DNA of 64,000 nucleotides, taken from JAEWWD01 sp964440115 (lineage in GTDB: Bacteria; Bacillota; Clostridia; Christensenellales; CAG-138). A program made the position numbers and the translations under genes. This document shows, piece by piece, positions 41,256 through 50,438 of the stretch (positions within the stretch are counted from its first letter, which is position 1; every line of letters starts with the position of its first letter). The stretch spans positions 372,001 to 436,000 of the forward strand of contig CAYTPV010000002.1 in NCBI GenBank assembly GCA_964440115.1, in the 5' to 3' direction. The notes beneath the pieces are model-generated. The model saw only the letters and a list, made by a program, of their open reading frames with translations. It was not told the DNA's origin and made no database searches.

Positions 41256-42398
41256 ATGATTTATTTGGATAACAGCGCGACGACACGCCCGCTTCCCGCT
41301 GCCGCGGACGCTGTGAATCGATGCCTGACCGAGACATACTTCAATCCGTCCAGCGCATACGGTCCGGCCGTTGCGGTGGAGCGCAGCATGGAGGAGGCCC
41401 GCTCCCGGTTCGCGCAGGCCTTGGGCGCATCCCCCGCTGAGATCGTTTATTCTTCCGGCGGCACAGAATCAAACAATATGGCAATAATGGGGACACTTTC
41501 AGCAAGGCGCGGCCGCGGCGCGTTGATCACCTCGGTTGTGGAGCATCCATCCGTTTATGAGGTGTTTCGCCACTTGGAACACACCGGATATGAAACTTCT
41601 TATATCGGCGTGGATTCAACGGGAGCGGTGCAGCTTGCGGCGCTTGAAGATGCTCTGTCCGAGAAGACAACCCTTGTTTCCATCATGCATATCAACAACG
41701 AAACCGGCGCGATCAACGATATAGAAGGCGCATATTCGCTTATCAAGCGCAGAGCCCCGCAGGCGGCGCTGCATGTCGATGGCGTTCAGGCTTTCTGTAA
41801 GGTGCCGTTTGGTAAACCGCCCTGCGACTTTTATTCCGTCAGCGGCCACAAATTCCATGGACCTAAAGGTGTAGGCGCGCTGTATATCAAAAACGGTACC
41901 CCTTTTGCAGGCGGACAGATCGGCGGCGGGCAGGAAAGAGGACTTCGCTCCGGTACGACCAATGTTCCGGGCATACTTGGAATGGATGCTGCGCTGACTG
42001 CTTACAGGTCGTTGCAAAAACAATGGATTCCGCAGATGCGCGCATGCAAGGTTCGGCTTGCAGCAAATCTGCAATCCATACCGGACGTCATACTCAATGG
42101 ACCGCTGCCCGATAAGGGCGCGCCGCACATACTCAATGCTTCCTTCCTGGGCGTGCGCGGAGAGGTGCTTTTGCACGCGCTGGAGCAGAAAGCGATATAC
42201 GTTTCCACCGGGTCAGCGTGCTCAGCCCATAAGAAAGGGAAAAACAGGATACTTTCCGCCATGGGCATAGAGGGTGCACGCCAGGAGGGGGCGCTTCGTT
42301 TCAGCCTTTCTCCGCTCAACACGCAGGATGAAATGGACGAAGCCGCGCAGGCGATTGCTGAATTGACTGTCTATTTAAGGCGCTTCAAGCGCAGATAA
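41256..42398 (+). CDS. Cysteine desulfurase (NifS/IscS-like)
   Basis: A 380-residue PLP enzyme that takes sulfur from cysteine and passes it on as persulfide. The N-terminus MIYLDNSATTRPLP, SSGGTESNNMAIMG near residue 68, HVDGVQAF near 178 and the PLP lysine in SGHKFHGPKGVG near 199 are standard, and the sulfur-carrying cysteine is in STGSACSAHKKGKN near 320. A long Cys loop of this type fits IscS-like group I enzymes. It is followed 61 bases later by thiI, so it is probably the dedicated sulfur donor for tRNA 4-thiouridine and thiamine thiazole. Start 41256 has GGGAGTG upstream. Confidence 0.9.
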   Translation: MIYLDNSATTRPLPAAADAVNRCLTETYFNPSSAYGPAVAVERSMEEARSRFAQALGASPAEIVYSSGGTESNNMAIMGTLSARRGRGALITSVVEHPSVYEVFRHLEHTGYETSYIGVDSTGAVQLAALEDALSEKTTLVSIMHINNETGAINDIEGAYSLIKRRAPQAALHVDGVQAFCKVPFGKPPCDFYSVSGHKFHGPKGVGALYIKNGTPFAGGQIGGGQERGLRSGTTNVPGILGMDAALTAYRSLQKQWIPQMRACKVRLAANLQSIPDVILNGPLPDKGAPHILNASFLGVRGEVLLHALEQKAIYVSTGSACSAHKKGKNRILSAMGIEGARQEGALRFSLSPLNTQDEMDEAAQAIAELTVYLRRFKRR

Positions 42399-42411
42399 TA
42401 ATTGGAATGAA

Positions 42412-42434
42412 AACGCGCCCGCCAAACGGCGGGC
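42412..42434. repeat. Hairpin between nifS-like gene and thiI
   Basis: GCGCCCGCC / GGCGGGCGC, loop AAAC, without a T-run. It may act as an mRNA stability or processing element between the two genes. Confidence 0.5.
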
Positions 42435-42459
42435 GCACAGGGAAAGGCTGTACAAGCAT

Positions 42460-43650
42460 ATGCAGAATAATTTTGAGCAGGTATTGCTCATACGTTACGC
42501 GGAAATCCATCTTAAAGGTCTTAATCGCCCGTATTTTGAACGGCGGCTGCAAGATGCCATTCGCCGCGCATTGCGTTCCATGGGAGCGCGCGTGGAGCGC
42601 ACGCAGAGCCGTATGTTCGTTTACGGACTGTCCGCTGAACAGGTTGAGCCCGCCATTGAGCGGCTGCAGCGTGTATTCGGCGTGCATTCGGTCAGTCCCG
42701 CTCTTGCGGTGGACGTCAGTTACGACGCCATCGCCGAGGCGGCATGCCAGTTAATGGAGGCGGAGCTGACGAACAGGCAGCAGGCCAGTTTTAAGGTATT
42801 CTCCCGTCGTTCGGATAAAAGCTTCCCCATGCGGTCCGATGAAATCAACCGTGAGCTTGGGTCATTGCTGCTCAGTCGTTTTCCCGCGCTGCATGTGGAT
42901 GTGCATCGCCCTGAAATCAGTGTGGGTGTGGAAGTGCGAGAGCGCTGCTTTGTATATGTAAGCGAGGTCAGGTGCGCCGGCGGCATGCCGGTAGGCTGCA
43001 ACGGCCGGGCGGCACTTCTGATTTCCGGCGGCATAGACAGCCCCGTCGCAGGCTATATGATTGCAAAGCGCGGCGTCTCGCTTTCCGCCGTGCATTTTTA
43101 CAGTTACCCCTATACCAGCGAACGCGCAAGGGATAAAGTCGTTGCGCTCACGCGTATACTTTCGCGCTATGCGGAGGAAATTCGTTTGCATCTGGTTCCC
43201 TTTACGGATATTCAGATGACCATCTATGAAAAATGCCCCTCAAGCCAGACGACTGTTCTCATGCGTCGGTTAATGATGCGCATTGCAGAGCGCATCGCAA
43301 AAGAGGACGGAGCGCTTGCGCTGGTGACGGGAGAAGCCATAGGCCAGGTGGCGAGTCAGACGATGGAAAGCCTTGCCGTAACAAATGACGCCGTATCCAT
43401 GCCCGTATTCCGGCCGCTCATAGGTTTTGATAAGCAGGAAATCGTGGAGCGTGCAATTGCAATTGGTACTTATGAAACTTCCATTTTGCCGTATGAGGAT
43501 TGCTGCACGGTGTTTGTGCCCCAGCATCCTATTACACGTCCGGCTGTGGACAAGCTTAGGGAAAGCGAAGCGCTGGTTGATTTTACGGAAATGATTGACG
43601 CGGCGCTGAAAAATACCGAATTAATTTGTGTCTCCGAGGAAGAAATATAA
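42460..43650 (+). CDS. thiI: tRNA 4-thiouridine synthase
   Basis: A 396-residue enzyme adding sulfur to U8 of tRNA and supplying thiazole sulfur. It has the ferredoxin-like N-terminus (VLLIRYAEIHLKGLNRPYFE), a THUMP domain (about 60-165) and a PP-loop ATPase domain with LLISGGIDSPVAGYMIAKRG near residue 188. SQTMESLAVT near 305 and the C-terminal YEDCCTVFVPQHPITRP are family-typical. The C-terminal rhodanese domain of E. coli ThiI is absent, as in Bacillus-type enzymes, so sulfur transfer must rely on the adjacent cysteine desulfurase. Confidence 0.93.
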   Translation: MQNNFEQVLLIRYAEIHLKGLNRPYFERRLQDAIRRALRSMGARVERTQSRMFVYGLSAEQVEPAIERLQRVFGVHSVSPALAVDVSYDAIAEAACQLMEAELTNRQQASFKVFSRRSDKSFPMRSDEINRELGSLLLSRFPALHVDVHRPEISVGVEVRERCFVYVSEVRCAGGMPVGCNGRAALLISGGIDSPVAGYMIAKRGVSLSAVHFYSYPYTSERARDKVVALTRILSRYAEEIRLHLVPFTDIQMTIYEKCPSSQTTVLMRRLMMRIAERIAKEDGALALVTGEAIGQVASQTMESLAVTNDAVSMPVFRPLIGFDKQEIVERAIAIGTYETSILPYEDCCTVFVPQHPITRPAVDKLRESEALVDFTEMIDAALKNTELICVSEEEI

Positions 43651-43767
43651 TATTGGTTTGTACGATGAAATGATAAATATTAAATTTGGTTAACAATAAG
43701 TTCATGGAAACGACTCAAAACGCGTGATAAAATGTAACGAGAGTGCATGATGAAGGCGGTGAGCAAC

Positions 43768-44652
43768 ATGAAGTGGCTGTATGGCGTAATGGTTACGCTT
43801 TGCTGCATGCTTCTGTGCGCTTGCGCTTCTGCAACGGCACCCGAATCTGAAGTGTTGGATTTATTAACGGAAGAGCCTGCTTCCTCGGTCGCGTTTGAGC
43901 CTTCGCCTACCATTGGTCTCAATTCCATCATGCAAACTCCTCCTGCGAAACCTGCGCCCTCCGCAGATGCGACAGCTGAAGCCGCCGTACAAACCCCGTC
44001 GCAGACCCCAGCCGCAGTGGATGCGACAGCTTCTTCCGAGCCTTCACTTGAGCAAACCCTTGTGAACGATGAGCCGGCAGATGCCGCCTCCGAGTTACAG
44101 TCAGATCAAATCGAACAGTCTATGGGAATTGCCGCGGATGTCTCGCTCGATCAGGCGGTTCCCCTGAATACGCCTCCATTGCGCAGCGAGGCCATGGAAT
44201 ATGTATTGCAGGCGCTTGCCCGTGACGGCGTCAATATGGAAACGACGCAGTTTCACATCCGTGTCACCTATAACACAAAGGCACTGTTTTCCTGCGTGGC
44301 GGAAGCAGAGAAAAAGACCGGTAAAAACGGCTATACGCTGTACCCGGTTACCGTGGATATGCGTAACGGCAGGGTATTGGCATTGTCGGATTTCTTTTCA
44401 TCCTCAGATACGGGCTGGAAAAGCCTGCTCCCCGATATCGTAACAAAGATCGCGGTCGAACGGGGCATGACGCTGCTGTGTGAGGTTCCGCCGGTATCCG
44501 GCGATCAGCCTTTTTATATTGAAAACGGAAATATCGTACTCGTATATCGGCCTTATGAGATTACAACATTCGATGCGGGGGAACCTTGCTTTTCTGTGCC
44601 AACGAAAGATATGTCCGCGTACTTGACGGGTGCTTACGGCATAGGAGGATAA
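43768..44652 (+). CDS. Lipoprotein with DUF3298-type domain
   Basis: About 294 residues. The signal peptide MKWLYGVMVTLCCMLLCAC has a lipobox (LLCAC), so the protein is membrane-attached and extracellular. Residues about 30-140 are a low-complexity Ala/Pro/Ser/Thr/Glu-rich stalk. The C-terminal part resembles DUF3298/RsiV-like domains: an N-terminal alpha/beta segment, then YPVTVDMRNGRVLALSDFF, and the end FYIENGNIVLVYRPYEI. No partner sigma factor is adjacent. Start 43768 is chosen for its signal peptide; ATG 43747 is an alternative. It is one base from the following gene, so they form an operon. Confidence 0.7.
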   Translation: MKWLYGVMVTLCCMLLCACASATAPESEVLDLLTEEPASSVAFEPSPTIGLNSIMQTPPAKPAPSADATAEAAVQTPSQTPAAVDATASSEPSLEQTLVNDEPADAASELQSDQIEQSMGIAADVSLDQAVPLNTPPLRSEAMEYVLQALARDGVNMETTQFHIRVTYNTKALFSCVAEAEKKTGKNGYTLYPVTVDMRNGRVLALSDFFSSSDTGWKSLLPDIVTKIAVERGMTLLCEVPPVSGDQPFYIENGNIVLVYRPYEITTFDAGEPCFSVPTKDMSAYLTGAYGIGG

Positions 44653-44653
44653 T

Positions 44654-44992
44654 ATGAAGCTGCTGCTCAAGATATTCGCAGCATTCGCTGTGATTGGGTT
44701 GGTGGTACTGCTGGTGCTTTCCTATCTTGAAACTGAGCATGGCTGGGAGTCCAACGCTACTGAGGTACTTAAAAGTATAGAAGCGGTAATTACCGATGCT
44801 GCGCAGGCGGCGGATGAATTTCTGGACTCTTCAGGATTAAAAGCAGGCGCGGAACATGTTTTTAATGAGGCTGTCGCTTTGGTTAATCCAACACCGGACT
44901 CTTCAGCAAAACCCGATGTAACGCCCGGACCTGATGCAACGGCACATCCGGATGCGGCCAAAGAACCCGAAACATCAACAGGTAAGGAATAA
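44654..44992 (+). CDS. Small membrane-anchored protein, unknown function
   Basis: A 112-residue protein with one N-terminal hydrophobic helix (residues 3-23) and no lipobox, then an acidic amphipathic region and a C-terminal Pro/Asp/Thr-rich repeat-like tail (KPDVTPGPDATAHPDAAK). It appears to be exposed outside the membrane. The gene begins one base after the DUF3298-like lipoprotein gene with TAGGAGG upstream, so the two products probably act together. No family was recognised. Confidence 0.6.
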   Translation: MKLLLKIFAAFAVIGLVVLLVLSYLETEHGWESNATEVLKSIEAVITDAAQAADEFLDSSGLKAGAEHVFNEAVALVNPTPDSSAKPDVTPGPDATAHPDAAKEPETSTGKE

Positions 44993-44998
44993 CTACGG

Positions 44999-45268
44999 CT
45001 AAAAGATTCCATTCCAATTTTGTATCAGCAGCAGCTTTTGTTCGCGCGAAAGCTGCTTTATTTGTGCCTCGCGGGATTGCGCTTCCCCGCGGCTCAAAAA
45101 GCTTTCGGCGTACTGCAAAACGACTGGCAGCCGCCCGCGTGTGTACTTTGCGCCGCGCCCGCTGTTGTGAAGTTTTATGCGCGCAGTAATATCCGAGGCA
45201 TATCCGGTATAGAGCGTGCCGTCGCTGCATAGCACTATGTAAGTGTAATACTGCCTGTCCCTGTTCAT
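44999..45268 (-). CDS. GIY-YIG domain protein (UPF0213 type)
   Basis: An 89-residue single-domain GIY-YIG nuclease fold. The motif appears as YTYIVLCSDGTLYTGYASD, with catalytic-type residues R30 (TARIKLHNSG), K/H in KLHN, and the downstream YTRGRLPVVLQYAESF and E63 in SRGEAQSREAQIK. Members of this stand-alone group are widespread and thought to act on DNA, but no in vivo role is firm. It converges on the preceding membrane-protein gene, leaving six bases between stops. Confidence 0.85.
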   Translation of the reverse strand: MNRDRQYYTYIVLCSDGTLYTGYASDITARIKLHNSGRGAKYTRGRLPVVLQYAESFLSRGEAQSREAQIKQLSREQKLLLIQNWNGIF

Positions 45269-45338
45269 ACTTGTATGGTATCACGGCGAGTGCGAATATG
45301 CACGCGGCGCGTATGCAAACCGTCGACAAATTGTATGG

Positions 45339-45367
45339 TTGCTAGAATGGCGGGCTTGCGGTAAAAT
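45339..45367 (+). promoter_or_regulatory. Promoter of the asp23-yloV unit
   Basis: TTGCTA, 17-base spacer, TAAAAT. Confidence 0.55.
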
Positions 45368-45442
45368 GTTAATACTATGGGTCGATCTTTGTTCTGTCCG
45401 GCTTGGCCGGATGCATACGCTTCATGAAAAGGAGGGACGGAA

Positions 45443-45796
45443 ATGTCTGTCGAGATCGGCAACGAGCTGGGAAAGATTATAATGACCGAGGATCTTGTGG
45501 CCAGCATCGCGGGTTATGCGGCGTGCGAAAACTACGGTATCGTGGGCATGAGTTCGAAAAAAGCGTCAGACGCGATCATTGAGCTCATCAAAAAGGATAA
45601 TTTAAAACGCGGAATCAAGGTGACCACAGTGGGTCAGGCTGAAGTGGATATCGACCTCTACGTTACGCTTGAATACGGCGTGTCTCTTTCCGCTGTCGCG
45701 CAGAACGCGCGCGGCAATGTGCGCTATCGCGTGCAGGAAATGGCGGGGCTGACCGTACGTAACGTCAATATTTATGTGGAGGGCATCCGGGTCTGA
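45443..45796 (+). CDS. Asp23/Gls24 family envelope stress protein (YloU-like)
   Basis: A 117-residue Asp23/Gls24 family protein. Family features: an N-terminal KIIMTEDLVASIAGYAACENYGI, a central DIDLYVTLEYGVSLSAVAQNARGNVRY and the C-terminal MAGLTVRNVNIYVEGIRV. These proteins associate with the membrane or envelope; the YloU form is commonly encoded just before the DAK2-domain gene, as here. It starts with AAAAGGAGGG upstream and is followed 71 bases later by yloV. Confidence 0.88.
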   Translation: MSVEIGNELGKIIMTEDLVASIAGYAACENYGIVGMSSKKASDAIIELIKKDNLKRGIKVTTVGQAEVDIDLYVTLEYGVSLSAVAQNARGNVRYRVQEMAGLTVRNVNIYVEGIRV

Positions 45797-45867
45797 CGGA
45801 TGCTGCGCGTACATCTATAAGCGCATACATATGCGCATGATGGTGCGCGCGATTGGAGGAAACAGAT

Positions 45868-47502
45868 TTGGACGGTTTGATAATCAGCGGTGAACTGTTG
45901 AAGGATATGATCTTCACAGGCGCCGCGCTGCTTGAACGGAACAAAGCGCTCATCGATTCGCTCAATGTATTTCCCGTACCCGATGGTGATACGGGAACCA
46001 ACATGACGATGACCATGCAAAGCGCCATTAAGGAAATTAAAAACGCTGACTGTACGACCGTTACCTGCGTTGCAGACGCGCTGAGTCTGGGTGCACTCAA
46101 GGGTGCGCGCGGCAATTCGGGCGTTATACTCTCACAGTTGTTCCGTGGTTTCTCTCGCGCGCTCAAGGGCGCGGAGAATATGGATGCCGCCATGCTGGCC
46201 AATGCGCTGACAATGGGTACGGAGGCGGCTTACAAAGCGGTCATGAAGCCTAAAGAGGGAACAATGCTGACCGTTTCGCGTATGATTTCGGATGCTGCGC
46301 AGCAGCAGGTATCCAAAGGCGCGAACGTGTACAGTTTGCTCGACGCCATAGTGGAAGAAGGGGAACGGGCGCTGCTTTTAACGCCTGACCTGTTGCCCGT
46401 GCTTAAGGAAGCCGGTGTTGTCGATTCGGGCGGAAAAGGACTCGTCACAATCTATCGAGGGTTCAAAATGGCGCTCGACGGAGAGGATATCGGCGATTAC
46501 GAAGAAGAAGCGGCTGCTCCTCCCATTGAAGAGGATGTGCTTACCCTTGAGGATGTGGAAGACATCCGATTCGGTTATTGCACGGAATTTTTTGTTACGC
46601 ACCTGCCGGAAACATTCCGCGAGGAAGAAGTGGATAAATTCCGCGAAAAGCTCATGCATATAGGCGATTCGGTCGTCGCCGCATATGACGCGGGCATGAT
46701 TAAGGTGCATGTGCATTCCAATTCTCCTGGCAAGGCGCTGCAGTTTGCTTTGCGGCTCGGAGAGATCGACAAAGTCAAAATCGAAAATATGCGCGAGCAG
46801 AACCGCGAAATTCAGGCGCAGCGCAAAACGAATGAACGCGAATTTGCCATGATCGCGGTGGCGTCAGGTACGGGCGTGGGCGGCGTATTTTTGGATCTCG
46901 CCGTAGATGCGCTTATACAGGGCGGCCAGACAATGAACCCAAGCATCGACGACATCAAGAAGAGCATATTCAAAGTCAATGCCCGCAATGTATTCGTGCT
47001 GCCCAACAACAGCAACATCATACTTGCAGCGCAGCAGGCCGCCGAGCTTTCGGATTGCAATGTCGTTGTAATCCCCTCCAAGACAATCCCGCAGGGTATC
47101 GCGGCGGCTATGGCATTTCATCCTGACATGACTCCTGCGGAAAACACGCGACGCATGCAGGAAGCCATCGGCAAGGTCATCTCAGGGTCGGTAACCTACG
47201 CGGTGAGGGATACATCGTTCAACGGAACAAAAATCCGCAAAGACGATATGATCGGCATGATGGACGATGACATCGTAGCGGTGGACGAGGCCATACAGGG
47301 CGTATCGGTCAAACTGCTCAGAAAAATGCTTCAGAAGAACGGCCAGAGCGATTGCATTGTAACCATTTTTTATGGCGAAAGCATGCAGGCGGCTACGGCG
47401 CAGGAAATTGTCGCAGCATTACAGCCGGAATATCCGGACGTGGAATTTATCGTCGAGGACGGCGGACAGCCAATTTACTATTATTACTTTTCGGTGGAAT
47501 AA
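45868..47502 (+). CDS. DAK2-domain protein YloV (fatty acid kinase-like FakA)
   Basis: A 544-residue protein with an N-terminal DAK2 (dihydroxyacetone kinase L-like) domain, carrying VPDGDTGTNMTMTM near residue 38 and GARGNSGVILSQLFRGF near 83. A middle region holds IRFGYCTEFFV, and the C-terminal DegV-like/EDD part ends PIYYYYFSVE. Homologs called FakA phosphorylate fatty acids bound to a FakB partner. It starts with TTG 45868, 8 bases after GGAGG. The order asp23-yloV-recG is conserved in Firmicutes. Confidence 0.88.
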   Translation: MDGLIISGELLKDMIFTGAALLERNKALIDSLNVFPVPDGDTGTNMTMTMQSAIKEIKNADCTTVTCVADALSLGALKGARGNSGVILSQLFRGFSRALKGAENMDAAMLANALTMGTEAAYKAVMKPKEGTMLTVSRMISDAAQQQVSKGANVYSLLDAIVEEGERALLLTPDLLPVLKEAGVVDSGGKGLVTIYRGFKMALDGEDIGDYEEEAAAPPIEEDVLTLEDVEDIRFGYCTEFFVTHLPETFREEEVDKFREKLMHIGDSVVAAYDAGMIKVHVHSNSPGKALQFALRLGEIDKVKIENMREQNREIQAQRKTNEREFAMIAVASGTGVGGVFLDLAVDALIQGGQTMNPSIDDIKKSIFKVNARNVFVLPNNSNIILAAQQAAELSDCNVVVIPSKTIPQGIAAAMAFHPDMTPAENTRRMQEAIGKVISGSVTYAVRDTSFNGTKIRKDDMIGMMDDDIVAVDEAIQGVSVKLLRKMLQKNGQSDCIVTIFYGESMQAATAQEIVAALQPEYPDVEFIVEDGGQPIYYYYFSVE

Positions 47503-47518
47503 TTTTAAGCATCTTATC

Positions 47519-47562
47519 GGCTGCCCGCAATGCACATATGCGCTGCGGGCAGTCTGTTTTTC
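47519..47562 (+). terminator. Terminator between yloV and recG
   Basis: CTGCCCGCA / TGCGGGCAG stem with loop ATGCACATATGCGC, then TCTGTTTTT. Confidence 0.75.
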
Positions 47563-47589
47563 AAAGGCGGAAGCGCGGGAGGAATGCGC

Positions 47590-49605
47590 ATGCTCGATTT
47601 ATCGATCGCAACATTGAAAGGCATAGGCTCGAATCGCGCCGCGGCATTTGAGAAGCTGTCCGTGCGCACCATGCGCGACCTTTTGTATTTCATGCCGCGC
47701 GAATATCAGGATTTCTCCGTACTGCGTGAAGTGAGCACGCTTGCGCATGGGGAGCTTGCAGCGGTACGGCTGACCATCGTGCAGGAACCCCGCCTGGTAC
47801 GCCCTTCGCGGGGGCTGCAGCTTGTTGTTGCGACGGCGCAGGATTCTTCCGGCAGGCTGCAGCTCGTCTGGTATAACCAGCCATACCGCAAGAATCAGAT
47901 CAAAAGCGGCCAAACGAGCGTGTTCTGCGGTAAGGTGGATAGGACCCGAGGTCTTAAGATCATCAACCCGGCTGTCATGGATGAGTCCCCGGGTATATTG
48001 CCGGTATATCCCCTTGTGCAGGGGCTGACCCAGTATCAGGTGCGGGACGCGGTGGAACAGGCGCTGCGGCGTGCGCTCGACTGTGTTGAGGAATCGCTGC
48101 CTGAATATTTCCGCGCGCAGCATGGGCTTTGCAGCATACGGCAGGCACTCTGTGATGTGCATTATCCCAAGGACATGCACTCGCTGAGTGCGGCGCGCCG
48201 CAGACTTTCGTTTGAGGACATGCTCTATTACCTGCTTGCTATTGCACTTCTCAAACGGGAGCGGTTGGGCAGGGAAGGGATTGCGTTTGACACATTGGGC
48301 GTAAGGGATGAATTCATCCAAAGTCTCCCCTTTCCGCCCACGGGTGCGCAGGCGCGCGTATTGAAAGAAATTGAAGAGGATATGGCCCGTGAACGACCCA
48401 TGAACCGCCTTGTACAGGGTGATGTGGGTTCGGGAAAGACCATATTGGCGTTTTATGCCCTCAAAGTAGCGGCAAAAAGCGGATACCAGGGAGCACTGAT
48501 GGCGCCAACAGAAATACTTGCGCAGCAGCATTACGCGCATCTTCAGGCTCTGTTCGGCTATTCCGTATGCATGCTGCGCGGCGGAATGAAAACAAAAGAA
48601 CGAGAGCTGATATATGAAAGAATACGTACCAGCGACGCGATGGTGGTGGTAGGTACACACGCGCTGCTGCAGTCGGGGCTAGAATTTCATAAGCTTGGCG
48701 TGGTCATTACGGATGAGCAGCATCGTTTCGGCGTACGCCAGCGCGCTCAGATTGCGAACAAAGGCGAAAAAATGCCGGATGTACTCATTATGAGCGCGAC
48801 ACCCATTCCGCGCACGCTGGCGATGATTTTATACGGAGATCTTGATCTTTCCGTACTCGATGAGTTGCCGCCGGGTAGGAGACCTGTCATGACCAGGGTT
48901 GTACCCGAAGAGAAACGCATCGATATGTACGGGTTTATTAAAAAGCAATCGATGGCAGGCAGACAGGCTTATGTTGTGTGCCCACTGGTAGAACATTCCG
49001 ATGCCATGGAAGTGAAAAGCGCGCAGGAAGTATTTGAAGAATTGACGGCGCTGCTGCCGGAACTGAGGATTGCGTTGCTGCACGGGCGCATGGCATCGGC
49101 GAAAAAAGAAGCGGCGATCGAAGCCTTCCGGACCGGAGAACTGCAGGTGCTTGTTTCCACTACGGTTGTGGAAGTAGGCGTCGACGTACCCAATGCTACC
49201 GTAATGGTGATAGAAAACGCGGATAGATTTGGGCTTGCGCAGCTTCATCAATTGCGAGGACGCGTAGGCAGGGGGGCGGAGCAGTCGTTTTGTTTCCTGT
49301 TAGGCGGTTCCATGGGGGAGACTGCCGAAAAACGCCTGGAAATCATGACCAAAACAAACGATGGTTTTTTAATTGCCCAGCGGGATTTGGAACTGCGCGG
49401 ACCCGGAGAATTCTTAGGAACGAGGCAGCATGGCATGGACGAGCTGCACGCGGCGCAGATGGCTGCGGATATGGATGTGCTTTTTGAAGCGCAGAGTGCC
49501 GCACAAACGCTGATCGATGAAGGCGAAACGTTGGGGAACGCACAGATATTTACGCGCGCGTGGGAACTGTATCGACTTCGCATGCGGGAGATTGCGAACA
49601 ACTAG
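47590..49605 (+). CDS. recG: ATP-dependent DNA helicase RecG
   Basis: A 671-residue branch-migration helicase that remodels stalled replication forks and Holliday junctions. The N-terminal wedge/OB domain (IATLKGIGSNRAAAFEKL, YFMPREYQDFS) is followed by the helicase motifs: Q-motif PTGAQARVLKEI, Walker A GDVGSGKT near residue 277, MAPTEILAQQH near 302, DEQH near 375 and SATPIPRTLAM near 400. Motif VI QLRGRVGRG is near 555. The length is usual. ATG 47590 is preferred to 47584 because GGGAGG is 7 bases away. Confidence 0.95.
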   Translation: MLDLSIATLKGIGSNRAAAFEKLSVRTMRDLLYFMPREYQDFSVLREVSTLAHGELAAVRLTIVQEPRLVRPSRGLQLVVATAQDSSGRLQLVWYNQPYRKNQIKSGQTSVFCGKVDRTRGLKIINPAVMDESPGILPVYPLVQGLTQYQVRDAVEQALRRALDCVEESLPEYFRAQHGLCSIRQALCDVHYPKDMHSLSAARRRLSFEDMLYYLLAIALLKRERLGREGIAFDTLGVRDEFIQSLPFPPTGAQARVLKEIEEDMARERPMNRLVQGDVGSGKTILAFYALKVAAKSGYQGALMAPTEILAQQHYAHLQALFGYSVCMLRGGMKTKERELIYERIRTSDAMVVVGTHALLQSGLEFHKLGVVITDEQHRFGVRQRAQIANKGEKMPDVLIMSATPIPRTLAMILYGDLDLSVLDELPPGRRPVMTRVVPEEKRIDMYGFIKKQSMAGRQAYVVCPLVEHSDAMEVKSAQEVFEELTALLPELRIALLHGRMASAKKEAAIEAFRTGELQVLVSTTVVEVGVDVPNATVMVIENADRFGLAQLHQLRGRVGRGAEQSFCFLLGGSMGETAEKRLEIMTKTNDGFLIAQRDLELRGPGEFLGTRQHGMDELHAAQMAADMDVLFEAQSAAQTLIDEGETLGNAQIFTRAWELYRLRMREIANN

Positions 49606-49664
49606 CAGGGCTTGCTGGAGAAGCAGGAAATATTAAACCTAACATATTAATTTAAAATTTTCGA

Positions 49665-49697
49665 ACAAACATGCCAATTGGCATGTTTGTTTTTTTG
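49665..49697 (+). terminator. Terminator after recG
   Basis: AACAAACATGCC / GGCATGTTTGTT with loop AATT, then TTTTTTT. The following 160 bases before the first SASP gene are A/T-rich; no confident sporulation-sigma promoter was assigned. Confidence 0.9.
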
Positions 49698-49856
49698 CAT
49701 GCATGTTTTATTGCTGCACACAATATACGCATGAAAGCATTTATACCAATTGAAAATTTTGCAACAAAAGCATGCAGAGATAACAACAGATTCCAGTCAT
49801 AGATTCTATACGCCGGGGCAAATTAACATCATAACACGAGGAAAGGAGGAAAAATT

Positions 49857-50051
49857 GTGGCAAGAAATCGCACACTAATTCCCGGTTCCAAGTCGGCTCT
49901 GGATAATTTCAAGGCGGAAGTTGCCTCTTCCTTGAATGTTAACCTGAAGCAGGGCTATAACGGAGATTTGACTTCCCGCGAGGCGGGCTCCATAGGCGGC
50001 GAAATGGTCAAACGTATGATCGCGTACGCAGAACAAAACATGCCTAAGTAA
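49857..50051 (+). CDS. Alpha/beta-type small acid-soluble spore protein
   Basis: A 64-residue DNA-binding spore protein that coats and protects the chromosome in the dormant endospore. Typical elements: N-terminal LIPGSKSALDNFKAE, the germination-protease (GPR) cleavage region AEVASSLNVNL, then GYNGDLTSREAGSIGGEMVK and MIAYAEQ. GTG 49857 is the start, preceded by GAAAGGAGG. First of three paralogues in tandem, each with its own ribosome binding site. Expression in the forespore is expected from the family. Confidence 0.92.
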   Translation: MARNRTLIPGSKSALDNFKAEVASSLNVNLKQGYNGDLTSREAGSIGGEMVKRMIAYAEQNMPK

Positions 50052-50078
50052 AATCCCCACAAGCCAAACCAAATACGT

Positions 50079-50120
50079 GAAGGCGCTGCCCCGCAGGGGA
50101 ACGCCCTGCGGGCAGCCTTC
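50079..50120 (+). terminator. Strong hairpin between SASP genes 1 and 2
   Basis: GAAGGC and CTGCCCCGCAGGG pair with CCCTGCGGG-C-AGCCTTC around loop GAACG. It is followed by TATACAAC, without a proper T-run, so it may be an attenuating or mRNA-stabilising hairpin. Confidence 0.55.
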
Positions 50121-50150
50121 TATACAACACTGATGAAAGGAGTAATGTAA

Positions 50151-50354
50151 ATGGCTAGCAACAGCAGCAATCAGACCCTTATTCCCGAAGCCAAGGCTAA
50201 ACTGTATGCTTTCAAGACCGAAGTTGCGTCTTCTTTGAACGTTAACCTGAAACAGGGCTATAACGGCGACTTGACTTCACGCGAGGCCGGATCAATCGGC
50301 GGCGAAATGGTCAAACGTATGATCGCATACGCCGAACAGAACATGCCTCAGTAA
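50151..50354 (+). CDS. Alpha/beta-type small acid-soluble spore protein
   Basis: A 67-residue SASP nearly identical in its core to its neighbours: NQTLIPEAKAKLYAFKTE, cleavage region TEVASSLNVNLKQGY, GSIGGEMVKRMIAYAEQ. It binds DNA in an A-like form and is degraded by GPR at germination. It begins with MASNSSNQ, which the third copy shares but the first does not, so copies 2 and 3 are the more recent duplicates. ATG 50151 has AAAGGAG 8 bases upstream. Confidence 0.93.
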   Translation: MASNSSNQTLIPEAKAKLYAFKTEVASSLNVNLKQGYNGDLTSREAGSIGGEMVKRMIAYAEQNMPQ

Positions 50355-50438
50355 TGAAAACATCCAAATAAAGGTGATGATCGCAGGGTATACCTCTGTG
50401 ATAGTCCTAGGATTATTATGAAAGAAAGGAGAAATTTT

